Below, one piece after another: positions 1-10,570 of a stretch of DNA of 64,000 nucleotides. Below the pieces are notes generated by a model. That model was given only the letters and a program-made list of their open reading frames with translations. It was not told the DNA's origin and searched no databases. Position 1 is the stretch's first letter, and every line of letters starts with the position of its first letter. Location of the stretch: the NCBI GenBank assembly GCA_916613615.1, contig OU744726.1:62698987-62762986 (forward strand). Reading direction: 5' to 3'. Made by a program: the position numbers and the translations under genes. The stretch is from Steromphala cineraria. Its lineage: Eukaryota > Mollusca > Gastropoda > Trochida > Trochidae.

Positions 1-285
1 CTCTGTGCACTTAAGAAGTAACTTGTTGCCTTGTATTCTAAGTTTTGCAGTCATCTAATACTTTTTGTTTTGATAATACACAGTATGTTTATCCGATAAA
101 TATCTGATGTATGTATGCTCAACCATATAAATGAAGGACTACGTTGAAAATATTGAGCTAATTAATCTATAATTGAACAATGATCCAAATGATGCTTACA
201 TCATTCAATACCCTGGACTGCTAAATAATTCAGTTAAAGTAACTTATTGAGAAAACCTTTTCCAAATAAAGACATTTTCTCCCAG

Positions 286-357
286 GACTCCTACTGTTGT
301 GCGCTGCTGTCGTGTGGAAGTGTGCTCAGTGTTGTTGATACAGTGCTGGAAGGAAAG
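286..357 (+). CDS. HDAC6: HDAC exon 1 of window (phase 0 to 0)
   Basis: A tttctcccag acceptor and a gtaaga donor bound 24 codons starting DSYCCALLSCGS and ending VLEGK. This matches the helix ahead of the RPPGHH motif in HDAC6 domains (family pattern: small residues, then a LVEAVL-like helix). The intron on its left is at least 285 nt and runs off the window edge. I saw no earlier exon in 1-285. Confidence 0.85.
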
Positions 358-766
358 GTAAGAACTCTTGGTATTATGATGATCATCTTTTGATCAACTC
401 GGCATGGTATCCCCTGCCTCCAATAAAAGGACAGAGTGTTTAAGACAGCTGGGATAACCTAATGTTTTGTGCCTTTTTTCAGGGAGTTAATTTAGTCCAT
501 CATTCGTAAGCTTTTCATAATTTTCAATTCATCATCAGAATTGTTGAACCTCCAGAATTGTTGCACCTACATGCATCTGTCATCTAGGGGATCCCAATAT
601 GAAAAATTTCGGGAATCCTCCCCCTATAAAATAAATCCGGTTCATATTGTCAGATTATCTTAACTCTTTTCAGTGGAGAGTCAATTTTGTAGATGACGTG
701 TTCTTGACCACTGTTCAACTACATGATCGTTGATATCTGTGAATAATTTGAAATCTCCTCTTCCAG

Positions 767-792
767 GCGCAGAGTGGTGTTGCTATTGTGAG
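767..792 (+). CDS. HDAC6: HDAC exon 2, 26-nt microexon
   Basis: The exon lies between a cctcttccag acceptor and a gtaggt donor and encodes AQSGVAIV plus the first two bases of an arginine codon completed in the next exon. It supplies the strand just before the catalytic RPPGHHAE loop. It is only 26 nt long, so automatic gene predictors could miss it. Phase and motif continuity make it secure. Confidence 0.88.
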
Positions 793-990
793 GTAGGTAT
801 TACTTATGGTTCCAGATGAACTCTGACTTATCGCTTGATTCAAACTTATTGCTCTGTCACTGATAATATTGTTAAAATTTGATCACGTATTGATTTTGAT
901 TTCAAGTATGTTACATTTAGTCCACTACAACCTCAAATTAGTACCTTAACAGGAAATAAGGATTTCAAGCTCTCAGCAGCAGAAAAAGTA

Positions 991-1157
991 CAGTAGAACT
1001 CGGATATAACGAACTCCAAGGGACCAAAGTTTGCTATATCCGGTGTTCGCTATACGCATATGATTTTAATGATATTATATAGGGATGGGACTTGAAAATT
1101 TGTTCGCTATATCCAATTGTTCGCTATATCCGAGTTTGCTATATCCGTGTTCTACTG
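991..1157. mobile_element. TA-target MITE (family ATATCC/GAAC), complete copy
   Basis: Terminal inverted repeats start cagtagaactcggatata on the left and end tatatccgtgttctactg on the right. The inside is made of repeated 'gctatatcc' and 'ggatatagcgaac' blocks on both strands. The left flank is TA, but the right flank reads TT. The ends resemble pogo/Tigger-like Tc1-mariner MITEs. Related copies lie at 40550-40910 and 63398-63503. Confidence 0.7.
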
Positions 1158-1409
1158 TTTGATTACTTCATGGTAGCTAGAAGTAATGTATAGTCAATGA
1201 GCTTTCCATGCTCTGAATAATAATAACAACAGCAGAGAAGTATGATTACTTCAGGGTAGTATATATTATTGATAATGACAAAAATATCAAAAATCTATTG
1301 AATTTTTATTAATGAATATCTGCTTTCATGAGGAAATTCAAGGCGTAACAAACAATCCAAATCAGATAAAATAAGGCTAGTGTGTCATCAGTATCATGAC
1401 TATTTGCAG

Positions 1410-1514
1410 ACCCCCGGGGCATCATGCAGAGTGTACAACTGCCATGGGCTTCTGTTTCTTCAACAATGTGGCCGTGGCTGTCAAACATGCACAGAAGAAA
1501 TATGGAATCAAAAG
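1410..1514 (+). CDS. HDAC6: HDAC exon 3 with the catalytic His-His motif
   Basis: A tatttgcag acceptor and a gtataa donor bound this exon. It begins [20 protein letters not shown] and continues through a helix ending KKYGIK. The two adjacent histidines are the general acid/base pair of class I/II deacetylases. Both ends split an arginine codon (AG|A). An open frame on the opposite strand across 1309-1641 is only a shadow of this exon. Confidence 0.96.
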
Positions 1515-1754
1515 GTATAACACTTAATTGTCTTTTGAAGTCTGTCCATTTTTGTTTGGACATCATTTGAAAACTGCTAAAACATAGCAGTGTATTGTTG
1601 TTTGTCAGTCTGTCAATTGTCCATCTGTTGTTTCTCATCAATCAGAATTGTTACTAGATCTAAAATTTTGTTAGGCGGTACGTTGTATTTAAGGATAAAA
1701 GTTTGTACATTAATTCTGACCCATCTCAAAATAAAGACAAAAAACTATTAGAAG

Positions 1755-1865
1755 ATAAATAGTTGCGTTTGTAAAATTTCCGGGATTCATTGTTATTCAA
1801 CACCCGCAAATTTAGTTTAAAACCGACGGCGTTATCCCGGAAATTTTACAAACGCAACTATTTAT
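1755..1865. mobile_element. Short foldback MITE with 31-bp inverted repeats
   Basis: Arms 1755-1785 and 1835-1865 are exact inverted repeats starting ataaatagttgcgtttgt, with a 49-bp unpaired centre. It sits in the intron between HDAC exons 3 and 4. The rest of that intron (1515-2787) shows one TGACGTCA octamer at 2200 and otherwise nothing recognisable. Confidence 0.8.
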
Positions 1866-2787
1866 CGATATTGTAACATGACCGTTAGTTATAATCATTT
1901 TAAGAGCAAACTTTATTTTTGCGTAGGGAACTCTGAGTGTAAAGGATCTAACGACTAATCCATTATTGTTATAGGTGTTCGCAGCTATAAAGAAGAAGGA
2001 ATTCCCAGTGTTATAGACTTTAAAATAGTGTTCTTATATTGCAAACCAGTTGCACTCATAACGATGAGATCTTATAGTTTTCACTGTGAAATTTATGAGA
2101 GAGAAAAAAATTATATAATTCATAGACCAACAGGAACAAACCTGACTGAAGAAATATCTTAAACTCGCTCATACCATTGTGACGGTGACGCGATCATTAT
2201 GACGTCATAACCGTTGGCCTTTGTGACGTGGTGCCATGGGAACGGCATTCGAAAGAAACAGGCTGCATGGCACAAGGCAGCAAATTAGGAGAAACTTAAC
2301 CAAATAAGAAAGTTTAGTTACATAAATCTAAAGCAAATTGAAAAGGATTTTTGTATCTACGGAATGCGCAAGTTAGAAAATGACAACAACAACAGTAAAA
2401 TGTGAATCGGGCACGAATATTAGGAGAATCAGAACATTTTAATGTTGAGGCGGACCAAATAACGTATCCTTTCGCGGTGATTCGCTTCGGCCAATTTGCG
2501 GGTGTTCATTGCCATTTAACACTGAGAAATCCTTCAAATCAACCAATCAGAAACGAGTATTTACTGAAGTCATGTTACAATTTTCCGTAACCCACAAATA
2601 ACTTCTTCATTACTGTTGTCAGAAACTAATATTTCAGAATTCTGTCTTGTATTATCAAGATTTCTAGATTACATTATCAAAAAGACGGGGCTTGGTAGGT
2701 ATACATTCAAGTTTTGATGATTTACAGAAACAGTGGCTCTTGAATTCTTTTTCTTATTCTAAATTTTTTTAAATTCCTTCCTTTCAG

Positions 2788-2856
2788 AATCCTCATCTTG
2801 GACTGGGATGTTCACCATGGCAACGGCACTCAGCACCAGTTTGAAGATGATCCGAG
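2788..2856 (+). CDS. HDAC6: HDAC exon 4 with zinc-ligand DWDVHH motif
   Basis: A cctttcag acceptor and a gtaagg donor bound this exon. It encodes [15 protein letters not shown] followed by HQFEDDP. In the motif Asp-Val-His the aspartate and histidine bind the catalytic zinc. The GNGTQ spelling is typical of HDAC6 and class IIa domains, whereas HDAC10 has GQGIQ. The final AG joins the T of the next exon to give serine. Confidence 0.96.
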
Positions 2857-3645
2857 GTAAGGAACTAAATTAATGGAAACGCATACTCCATCCTCAAGCA
2901 CTTTCATTCTGATAAATCTACACTACAAGCCCTGGAAAATTTAACGAAAGTTTACCTCAAACCCAGTTACCTCCCTTTGCATACATGTTATCCAATCAGA
3001 AACGAAACACAGACACCAAGTCCATAAACAACTTGACAGTTTGCGACATCAAGTGTGTGAGTGAATTGGGGTTTGACATGTTGTTAGCAATTTTTCAGCT
3101 ATGAAACACATGGATGTTGCCATCTAAAAAAGAGTAGACAGATCAGGGAGAAAGGGATCAAAAGAATGAGGGAAAAGATGGAACGAAAGGCTTAGCGAGA
3201 AATAGAAAGCTCGTTTTAGAAGTGATCTCAATGGATGATAGAAAGAAAGCGTTTTGCTGAGTCATTGTAATGGGAGGTATTTGGGTTTGAGATAACACTT
3301 CATCAAGTTTTCCAGGGCTTATAGTTTAGATTTATCGCAGGGATATCGAGGATGCCCATACTCTTACTGGAAAGTAACAGGAATGTGGTTTTATGATGAC
3401 AATGTCACATTGAAGTTATTCTGATTTCACCTCAACTTGCCTTGTTTTGGTGCCCTCTTCACAATGCATCTTTTAAATACTGATAATAACTGGAACTATC
3501 TTCTAGAACTTGATATTCATTTATGTTCTCTATGTTATGTAGCTAATGTTAATGTAAAGAATGTTTACAAATGTTTAAATTGGATGTTTAGTCATCAAAG
3601 TCAACTGAAGTGTTGAACATCATTAATTGTTATTTTTATCACCAG
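2857..3645 (+). other. HDAC intron without recognisable features
   Basis: AT-rich intron sequence. I see no repeat, exon or structured element in it. The same is true of introns 358-766, 3773-4411, 4478-4766, 4827-5166 and 5257-5752. Confidence 0.6.
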
Positions 3646-3772
3646 TGTCCTGTTCATATCGTTACATCGCTATGACAACGGAGGTTTCTACCCAGGCAGC
3701 CATGATGGCGGCCATGATAAAGTGGGGACAGGTGATGGTGTTGGGTACAATGTCAACATTCCCTGGAACTAT
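3646..3772 (+). CDS. HDAC6: HDAC exon 5, core of the deacetylase fold
   Basis: A tttttatcaccag acceptor and a gtgagt donor bound this exon. It encodes [17 protein letters not shown], a glycine- and histidine-rich loop (SHDGGHDK) and [23 protein letters not shown] and NVNIPWN are conserved in class IIb domains and line the substrate channel. The loop SHDGGHDK is the least conserved part and is where paralogues differ. Confidence 0.95.
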
Positions 3773-4411
3773 GTGAGTCTTTCTAATTGTCTCAGATTTT
3801 CTAAATATTTAAAGAAAAGACATAGAACAGAAGTTTTAGCTTCCCTGAGGCCTTAATTTCTGTAATAATTCCTGCTAATAGATTTTGTTGTTGACTTTTT
3901 GACACATGCAATGGATATATAATTGTCGCACCTCAATCAGGATTCCCCATACCAAGGAGAAGCAATGAATGTAAGATATTAAGTTTTGTTGTCGGCCGAT
4001 TTTTTTTTTATACCAATAGATTTATGTCCCCATTTCAAGGATCAAATTATAATCTCTGAAATGAAAACAAATTCAATTTTAATTTTCACATTTTGTAAAT
4101 AAATTGTTAAACTTTATTTTTACCTGACTCAATATCAATGTTCAAAATATGTTTGAGTGCCTACAACCAAGCAGAGATTTAAGTTTGAAAAATCAACAAG
4201 CCTTCACAAAATTTTGAGATGCCGCTAATGTAAAAAATCACACAAGCCAACAAGACCCATCTGAAAGTATAACCAGCAATTGACAAGCGGGCAGGCAGTT
4301 ATTTCGAACACTAATTAAACAGCTATAGAATTTAATTTGTTAAAACTTAATTCATATGACATGCTTACTCATGCAGTAACCTGTCAGCGTATCCCTTGTT
4401 TCCTGTTGCAG

Positions 4412-4477
4412 GGCAGTATGGGAGACTCGGAGTATGTGACGGCCTTCCATCAGATTGTCATGCCTGTTGCCTACCAG
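4412..4477 (+). CDS. HDAC6: HDAC exon 6
   Basis: A cctgttgcag acceptor and a gtgggt donor bound 22 codons, starting GSMGDSEYVTAFHQIV and ending MPVAYQ. This is the helix following the NVNIPWN strand; the family equivalent in human HDAC6 domain 2 is of the MGDADYLAAWH type. The intron before it (3773-4411) holds no recognisable repeat. Confidence 0.94.
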
Positions 4478-4766
4478 GTGGGTAAACTAGGGCTGCTATT
4501 GGTCAAAATGTTAGACTTGAGTACATAGCAGGTCAGATCTGTCACAGACCTATACTTTATGTCATTTCCTGATACAAAATTTGAAGCAATTTGCATTATA
4601 TTAATTCCCCAACTAGAAAACTACAATGTGTTGAAATATTATCCTCCCCAACAAAACTTGAAATCATATCTTGTTTATACCAAAATATATAATAAAAGAA
4701 AACCTTTTGTTTGATAAAGTTTTTCTTTGTTTTGCTATGGTACAGAACTCTGTTTTCATCTTCCAG

Positions 4767-4826
4767 TTTGCTCCTGAACTTGTTCTAGTGTCTGCTGGGT
4801 TCGATGCAGCACGAGGAGACCCACTG
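4767..4826 (+). CDS. HDAC6: HDAC exon 7 with the third zinc ligand
   Basis: A tcttccag acceptor and a gtgaga donor bound 20 codons. They encode FAPELVLVSAGFDAARGDPL. The aspartate of SAGFDAA is the third zinc ligand. The GDPL end continues as GGYD in the next exon, the HDAC6-type GDPLGG string. Confidence 0.96.
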
Positions 4827-5166
4827 GTGAGATACCTTCTTACATCACTTATATGCTAATTTATTCAATCTTTATTGAAGTTGGAGTCGATGTTAATCAA
4901 TGAATGGCAAACCCTTCCAAATCATGGACCAACATGTAAAGGATGCTGTAGGATTTATTATATTATAAATCAAGAAGAAAGTACACAACTATCACCAAAT
5001 ACAAGGTCTGAATCAATTTAACAAAAAACTTTTCGTAACTTGTCCAGTACCTATATGGCAATAAAATAGCTGCCACCAGTTTTTGCTTGATCATCCCTGC
5101 CAATGATTTCCAACTATTGTGCTACTGTCCCTTTGAGTGTTAACACCTGTTTCACCCATGTTGCAG

Positions 5167-5256
5167 GGAGGATATGACATCACACCAGCGGGATACGCTC
5201 ACATGACCCACATGCTGCAGGGGTTAGCCAATGGGAGAGTCATCCTTATGTTGGAG
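5167..5256 (+). CDS. HDAC6: HDAC exon 8
   Basis: A catgttgcag acceptor and a gtgagc donor bound 30 codons, starting [18 protein letters not shown] and ending VILMLE. This is the long helix and strand that precede the catalytic tyrosine loop; the EGGYN motif is split across this exon and the next. Confidence 0.95.
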
Positions 5257-5752
5257 GTGAGCTGGAAATGTTAGAATGATGATCAAATGTTGGTAGACAA
5301 ATGATTATGATTAAGATACATGTCATGCTAGTTTAGAATAAAATGTGATTTTAAACATTGTACAGGTATCATGAGTACATTTATTTAATATGTAAGTTTA
5401 GGTACAAATGAAAATTAATGTTGTGATTTTTGCCATTTCAGTCATGATAATATTGTATATTATTAATATTATCTATTAAAGGTGACTGTTATTTTGTTGA
5501 AAATAGAATTGTAAATTTGTTTTTTAATAAAACTGTAAGTTTGACTCAATGAAAAGTATCGATATTTGACATTTGACAAAATTTTAAGATTAATCAAAAC
5601 TTGATATCAACATTAATAGATAGAACTTTACCAAAAACTAAGATTATTATGATTTCAATGATTACTGCCAAAATCAGTTCGTTCAGACACGCCAGAAAAA
5701 CTATTAAAACAGCAATGTTATGATTTGTTGATATCAACGTTGTTAATTACAG

Positions 5753-5856
5753 GGAGGGTACAACCTGTATTCTATTTCCTCCTCCATGGCGATGTGTACG
5801 TCAGTGTTGCTAGGCGACCAATGTCCCACCATGCCCGCTCCAGAACCCTGTGAAAG
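5753..5856 (+). CDS. HDAC6: HDAC exon 9 with catalytic tyrosine; last exon before the giant intron
   Basis: A gttaattacag acceptor and a weaker gtcagt donor bound this exon. It begins GGYNLYSISSSMAMCTSVLL and ends with the proline-rich PTMPAPEPCE. The tyrosine of EGGYN is the transition-state stabilising residue. The terminal AG is completed to AGC (Ser) by an exon 46.6 kb away. A 247-bp palindrome begins 27 nt after the exon end. Confidence 0.94.
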
Positions 5857-5882
5857 GTCAGTGATGTGATCAATTATTTCTC

Positions 5883-6129
5883 ATCAATCTAGTTAAAACT
5901 AGCTGTAATATATACAGCCCCTAAGTCCTCACGCTAAATCTAGCTACTAACCCACCTGGTCCGTGTCACGCATGCGCGGAAATCAACCAATGGAATAAGA
6001 ACTGGCTGATCTCTTTTTTCATTGGCTGATTTCCGCGCATGCGTGACACCGACCAGGTGGGTTAGTAGCTCGATGTAACGTGAGGACTTAGGGGACGTAT
6101 ACATTACAGCTAGTTTTAACTAGATTGAT
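5883..6129. mobile_element. 247-bp foldback element (long near-perfect palindrome)
   Basis: The left arm begins atcaatctagttaaaacta and the right arm ends with its reverse complement at 6129. The arms pair with few mismatches for most of their length, including a core of the type cgcatgcgcggaaatca. It lies just downstream of HDAC exon 9 and would fold as a long hairpin in the pre-mRNA. No target duplication was certain. Confidence 0.85.
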
Positions 6130-6686
6130 TCCTCATAGGTTGAAAAATATATTTTCAGTATGAGCACATGTGCACAAATCACTGTTGCCTAAACAATTAA
6201 TTGTTGTAAGGTGACTTTTCTTATTTTTATGTCTGTGACGTCATTAAACCATTGTTCGTGACATCACTGTAGCAGACCATCTGAAGAGGAGCAAGTCATC
6301 TTCTGGATATTTTTAAGAGAAGAAAAATTAATTAAAATCATTAATAAAAAATTACTACCGTCCAAAGTGTGTCCATAAAATTCACATTTGTTTATTTAAA
6401 GTTATACATTACATTTGGTGCTATTAAATCAAAATGTTAAAACGCAAGTTTGGAGGATTTTATTAAGCTTCCCAATCAAGGGGGAGCACTCTTCTTGTCT
6501 TGTTTATTCTGCAGACCACAAAATTGAAAGTCAATTTCAGAGATATGATAAGGATATTGTGTTAATGAAGGAATAGTAAATGCAAACTGTTTGCATTAAA
6601 AAAATTCTGATGTTTTTCACTGAATTCATGTCATTTGAAAACAATCATTGATATCATGTGTTGATCGACTGCTAATATGTAGATTT

Positions 6687-7248
6687 TATCTCATCTGGCC
6701 TGCAAGGCCCGATGTGTTTATGACGTAGCATGGAGTCGAGCGTCCGTCCATCCATCCGTTTATCTCTCTATCTGTCAGTTCTTCCATCCGTAAACTTTGT
6801 AAACTTTCGACTTCTATTCCAGAAACATAAGGCCCAGAAAACTAATACCTTGTGTACAAACTCCTTCACTAGTGAGGATTATAATTTATGTAGGCCACAG
6901 GGGCCACGCCCTTAAAGCCTATTTTCATTTTCTTTTACAGAAGCGTAAGGCCTAGTAAGCTGAAATCATGTTTACAGACACTTGACTATAAAAAATAAGT
7001 CTGGTGACCCTGTGACCCCTGATAAAAGCTATTTTTATCTTCTTCTACAGAAGCAAAAGGCCTAGAAAGCTGAAACCTTCTGTACATAAGCATAAGAACT
7101 AGAAATGTTTTGTAGAGTCCCCTCAGATAATTTAGATTCTAATATGAACATTTGATGACCCTCTACTATTTAAGTGGAGTACCACATTGACCACATCCCA
7201 AAGCAAAATTGAATGAAGCCTGATAAGCTACAGAGCCAACGGACTCCA
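6687..7248 (+). mobile_element. Helentron/pearl-like element, end class I, degraded
   Basis: It starts tatctcatctggcct with a gcct/aggc hairpin, followed by a (TCCG/TCCA) tract and two or three degenerate ~100-bp units containing 'cttctccag..aaaggcctagaaagctg'. It ends gcctgataagctacagagcc. The AGCTCATC/GATRAGCT terminal relation and order match the intact copy at 36844-38314. It looks decayed. Confidence 0.6.
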
Positions 7249-7409
7249 TACCAAAGTATAACCTTTATGGATTAGCTACGCAATTAATGGAACAACAATA
7301 TCCCTTTATAAAAAAGTAAGAAGGAATATCAAAATGCACAAGTTTTTCAACTCCTATTAGCTTTTTTGTGCTTTTTTGCTACCTTTGCATGACAGTCTTT
7401 CAAAAGAAA

Positions 7410-7805
7410 ATAACCTTATCGTTTTCTTATTGTTTCTTCAAGTCATATAATATTTTTTCATGTCAAAACTTTTGAACTTTTTAATTCCCTAGTTTTAATC
7501 ATTTGAAAAAAACGCTAGTTTATTATCGCATGTCTCTGTTACCATTAGCAGTGCCAGTACCCAATACATGGCACCAGACCATACATCACTTAGTGATGTG
7601 TTAACAGTGATGTATGTCATCAGCTTAAAGCAATGATTAAACTGGAACCTTATCTTTTTCTTGTTGTTTCTTCAAGTCATATTATATTTTTCCATGTCAA
7701 AACTTTTGAACTTTTTAATATCCAATACATGACACAAGACCATACATCACTTAGTGATGTGTTAACAGCGATGTTTGTCATCAGCTTAAAGTAATGAAGC
7801 AGAGT
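7410..7805. repeat. Two interleaved direct repeats
   Basis: A block with 'tttcttcaagtcatat' and 'tcaaaacttttgaacttttt' occurs at about 7415-7488 and 7645-7722. A second block with 'accatacatcacttagtgat' occurs at about 7560-7640 and 7725-7800. The order suggests a local tandem duplication followed by small deletions. The rest of 7250-8010 shows nothing else. Confidence 0.7.
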
Positions 7806-8010
7806 TTAAACTGGAATATTGTTTCCATTATTGGTCGTGAAGGTTTTTTGTCTACATAATTTCTCTGTTTGACTTAACTATACTGTCATAGAATATTGTG
7901 AAATTTCATAAAATATTACCTTTATATTACTAAAAAAAATCAATAAATTTAAAAACAGTTTTTGCAACAACAATGATGAACTTTTTACTTATAGTGTACC
8001 TATATAGAGA

Positions 8011-8154
8011 ATACTACACGAGGTCTCATTAGATACGAATTATACGAAACGAGTGTCCTTCCGGCGGTATCTGGCCGAGCGAAAGCGAGGTCAGATACCA
8101 TAGGAAGGTCACGAGTTTCGTATAATTCGTATCTAATGAGACCGAGTGTGGTAT
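8011..8154. repeat. 144-bp stem-loop heading a ~1.3-kb element
   Basis: Arms of about 60 bp around ctcattagatacgaattata pair with the segment ending near 8154. The loop reads ccgagcgaaagcgaggt. Directly after it, tttattacacacgt (about 8158-8171) is repeated inverted as acgtgtgtaataaa near 9280-9296. Together they suggest an element of about 8011-9300 with no long open frame. Confidence 0.75.
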
Positions 8155-9300
8155 TTTATTTATTACACACGTTTAGAATAGACACATTTGTTAATAATCC
8201 TCATTTTCGTGTATGGCATCAAGGAAACAATTCCGAAAACCCGAAACCGGTTTCAATAACCGAATGCGTAATAATCGACGTTCGTGATGTGACCTGTCCA
8301 TTTGCGCAGTCGCTCATTTAAATATGCGAAGAAAGAAAATAGTTTCGAGTTTCGATTAAATCAACCAAAATTAGAATGTCAAAAATGGTCGAATTCATCG
8401 ATGATGAGTTTTGATTAACGATTAATTAATGATTTGTACAGAAAGTGTAGAATGTAAACATTCAGAGTCAGAGTCGAATCTGTCACCGCTCTCCTCTCGG
8501 TCGGCTCGCCATGTTCAAGCGTCAAGGCTGATGTGTGTCGGTGTGGCTCGGCTAGCGGATACATTGGCTCTGTTGAAAACGGATTACTTACCAACGGGTA
8601 ATGTGATGGAAGATCTTTAATTTGAAACAAACACCATTTCGAACTTTTCTAGGTACTTTAAATGAAACGATAGAGTCGATATGGATGATAATGAAAACAA
8701 CGACGTGCTCGGAGAGTGACGGGGACCCGACATGTCAACGGGAAGGGCAAGGTCATCGCCTTGTGTAGCCATTTAAAAGCGTGTTTGGGAATTTCTAATT
8801 TCCCTGTGATGTGTTCCTGACTCCGTGACTGCATTTTAAAGTTGTTCATTCTCAGTGCTTGTCACATTTGATAGCATTTGACTTGATCTACCCACATGTT
8901 ATCACTGACAAACCGTGCATGATGCGATGTCCGGGTGTTGAACTTACGGTTGACGTTGTAATGTAAGTAAAAATATTATTAATGCATTCGCTGATCTATT
9001 AATTTTTCATGAAATCGATTTTGCACACTGATCAAATCGTATGTTTTCTAAGTATCTGTCTATGTATCAACTCTTTTAAGTATATAAAGCGGTAAACTTG
9101 AAGAAATGACATGTTTGTTATTAATTCGAAAAAAGTTCCGTTTTAGTTGACCCTAAATGAGAGGTCATTGGTTAACCAATCAAATCTGTGGAATGCGAGG
9201 TCATGTTGATACGACACAGGTCAACGCAATACGACACACGTGTGTCGTACGAGATTAGTATGCCATCACTTGTACGTTACCTACGTGTGTAATAAATAAC
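8155..9300. mobile_element. Body of stem-loop element i, bounded by 14-bp inverted repeat
   Basis: The short inverted repeat tttattacacacgt / acgtgtgtaataaa bounds this body. It is richer in CpG than its surroundings. Open frames of 60-70 codons here overlap on both strands and show no family motif. No transposase was recognised, so I infer a non-autonomous element of unknown superfamily. Confidence 0.5.
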
Positions 9301-9519
9301 TGCATGTGACCTCTGAAAAATAGATGTTATCCGATTATTAAAAACATCAAGTTAATGCTGATCTTATGCTATTAGAAATTTATCTCTCTATCCATTCCAT
9401 TTTGAAGAAAAATTATGACATCCTGTTACATCAGGTTATTTTAATGCACTGATCAAGCTCTTCAAATATCCTGATATCCATCAAGCCAAATGCCTCATAT
9501 TGATACCAGGAGGTCATTC

Positions 9520-9688
9520 ATAGAGATTACAAAACGAGTGAGTGTTGAATATCAAAAATATTTCAACGAGATATTTTCAAATGTTTTAATTTTATTCACG
9601 AGTGAAAGCGAGTGAATAAATCAAAACTTTGAAAATATTGAGTTGAAATATTTTCGATATTCAACACTCACGAGTTTTGTGATCTATT
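9520..9688. repeat. 169-bp stem-loop heading a second element of the same plan
   Basis: Arms containing aaaacgagtgagtgttgaat pair with their complement ending near 9688; the loop contains cgagtgaaagcgagtga, like the loop at 8074-8091. It is followed by tttttacatac, matched inverted as gtatgtaataaat near 10557-10569. Confidence 0.75.
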
Positions 9689-10570
9689 TTTTACATACAA
9701 AAGGGAATTTCTATTTCTTTGAAATGACGATCAAACCATGAGCGATATAGTTGCGTAATAATACACTGGTGTGGTACCTCTGTGTTCGCAATAGCAAAAA
9801 ACATAGTCCCGTTTCCCGTTAGCATCATCTTTACCTCTAAATAAAATCCTACTTTTAAACAATCATTTATGTATCATTTATCGACAGGATTATCCAAAAC
9901 CAAGACGTTAGCAAATATACTTTAACAATAAAAAAAAACCGACGCTGTTGTCGATACTCGATTAGCGAGATCGTCAAGCTTGATGTCAGTGATGTGGATT
10001 TGAACGGTTCAACCGTCCTTGCTAAACGTTTCCAGACGAATATCGACATTCAGTATGTTGCTTGATTATGTAAAGCAATTGTCGATATTATAAATGAAAC
10101 TGCATCTAAACACAACCGTCTCTAAATTATCGGCTTTCACTCAACTTTCAAAGGCGACAAAGCTCCGTGTTGACAAAACACGTCAGTTGACTACAAAAGG
10201 GAGATAAATCTTTCTAAAATAAATTTAGGCAATAAATTTTCAATTTAATGATGAAATAGCCGAGATCGGATCGCGAATATTGGTTTGATAATTTTGCACA
10301 TATATCTTTGATGTGATGCAGTTTTATTTTGAGGGAAAATACGAAAATGGAAAAAAATATGAAAAATTAAAAAATTTGAAGCGACAGGGGTACGGTTGCA
10401 ACCGATCAGCTGATTGCAAAAGTAGTACGGCATTATGACGTCAGTATCGTTGAATAACCTGCTTTGGTTACACAACACTCGATGAATAACTTTCAACTGG
10501 TTACACAACACTTGTTTCAAATAACCAAAATTATCTCATGAAGATATTCAGAACACGTATGTAATAAATC
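9689..10570. mobile_element. Body of stem-loop element ii
   Basis: A body of about 0.9 kb lies between tttttacatac and gtatgtaataaat. Its sequence differs from element i, but the order stem-loop, inverted repeat, body, inverted repeat is the same. It holds a TGACGTCA octamer at 10436. No coding motif is visible; the frames found are short and overlap on both strands. Confidence 0.45.

Noticed and set aside
1..285. Further upstream HDAC exon
   Set aside because: No acceptor-bounded frame joining exon 1 in phase 0 with deacetylase-like residues was seen.
1309..1641. 110-codon minus-strand frame
   Set aside because: It is antisense to HDAC exon 3 and carries no motif of its own.
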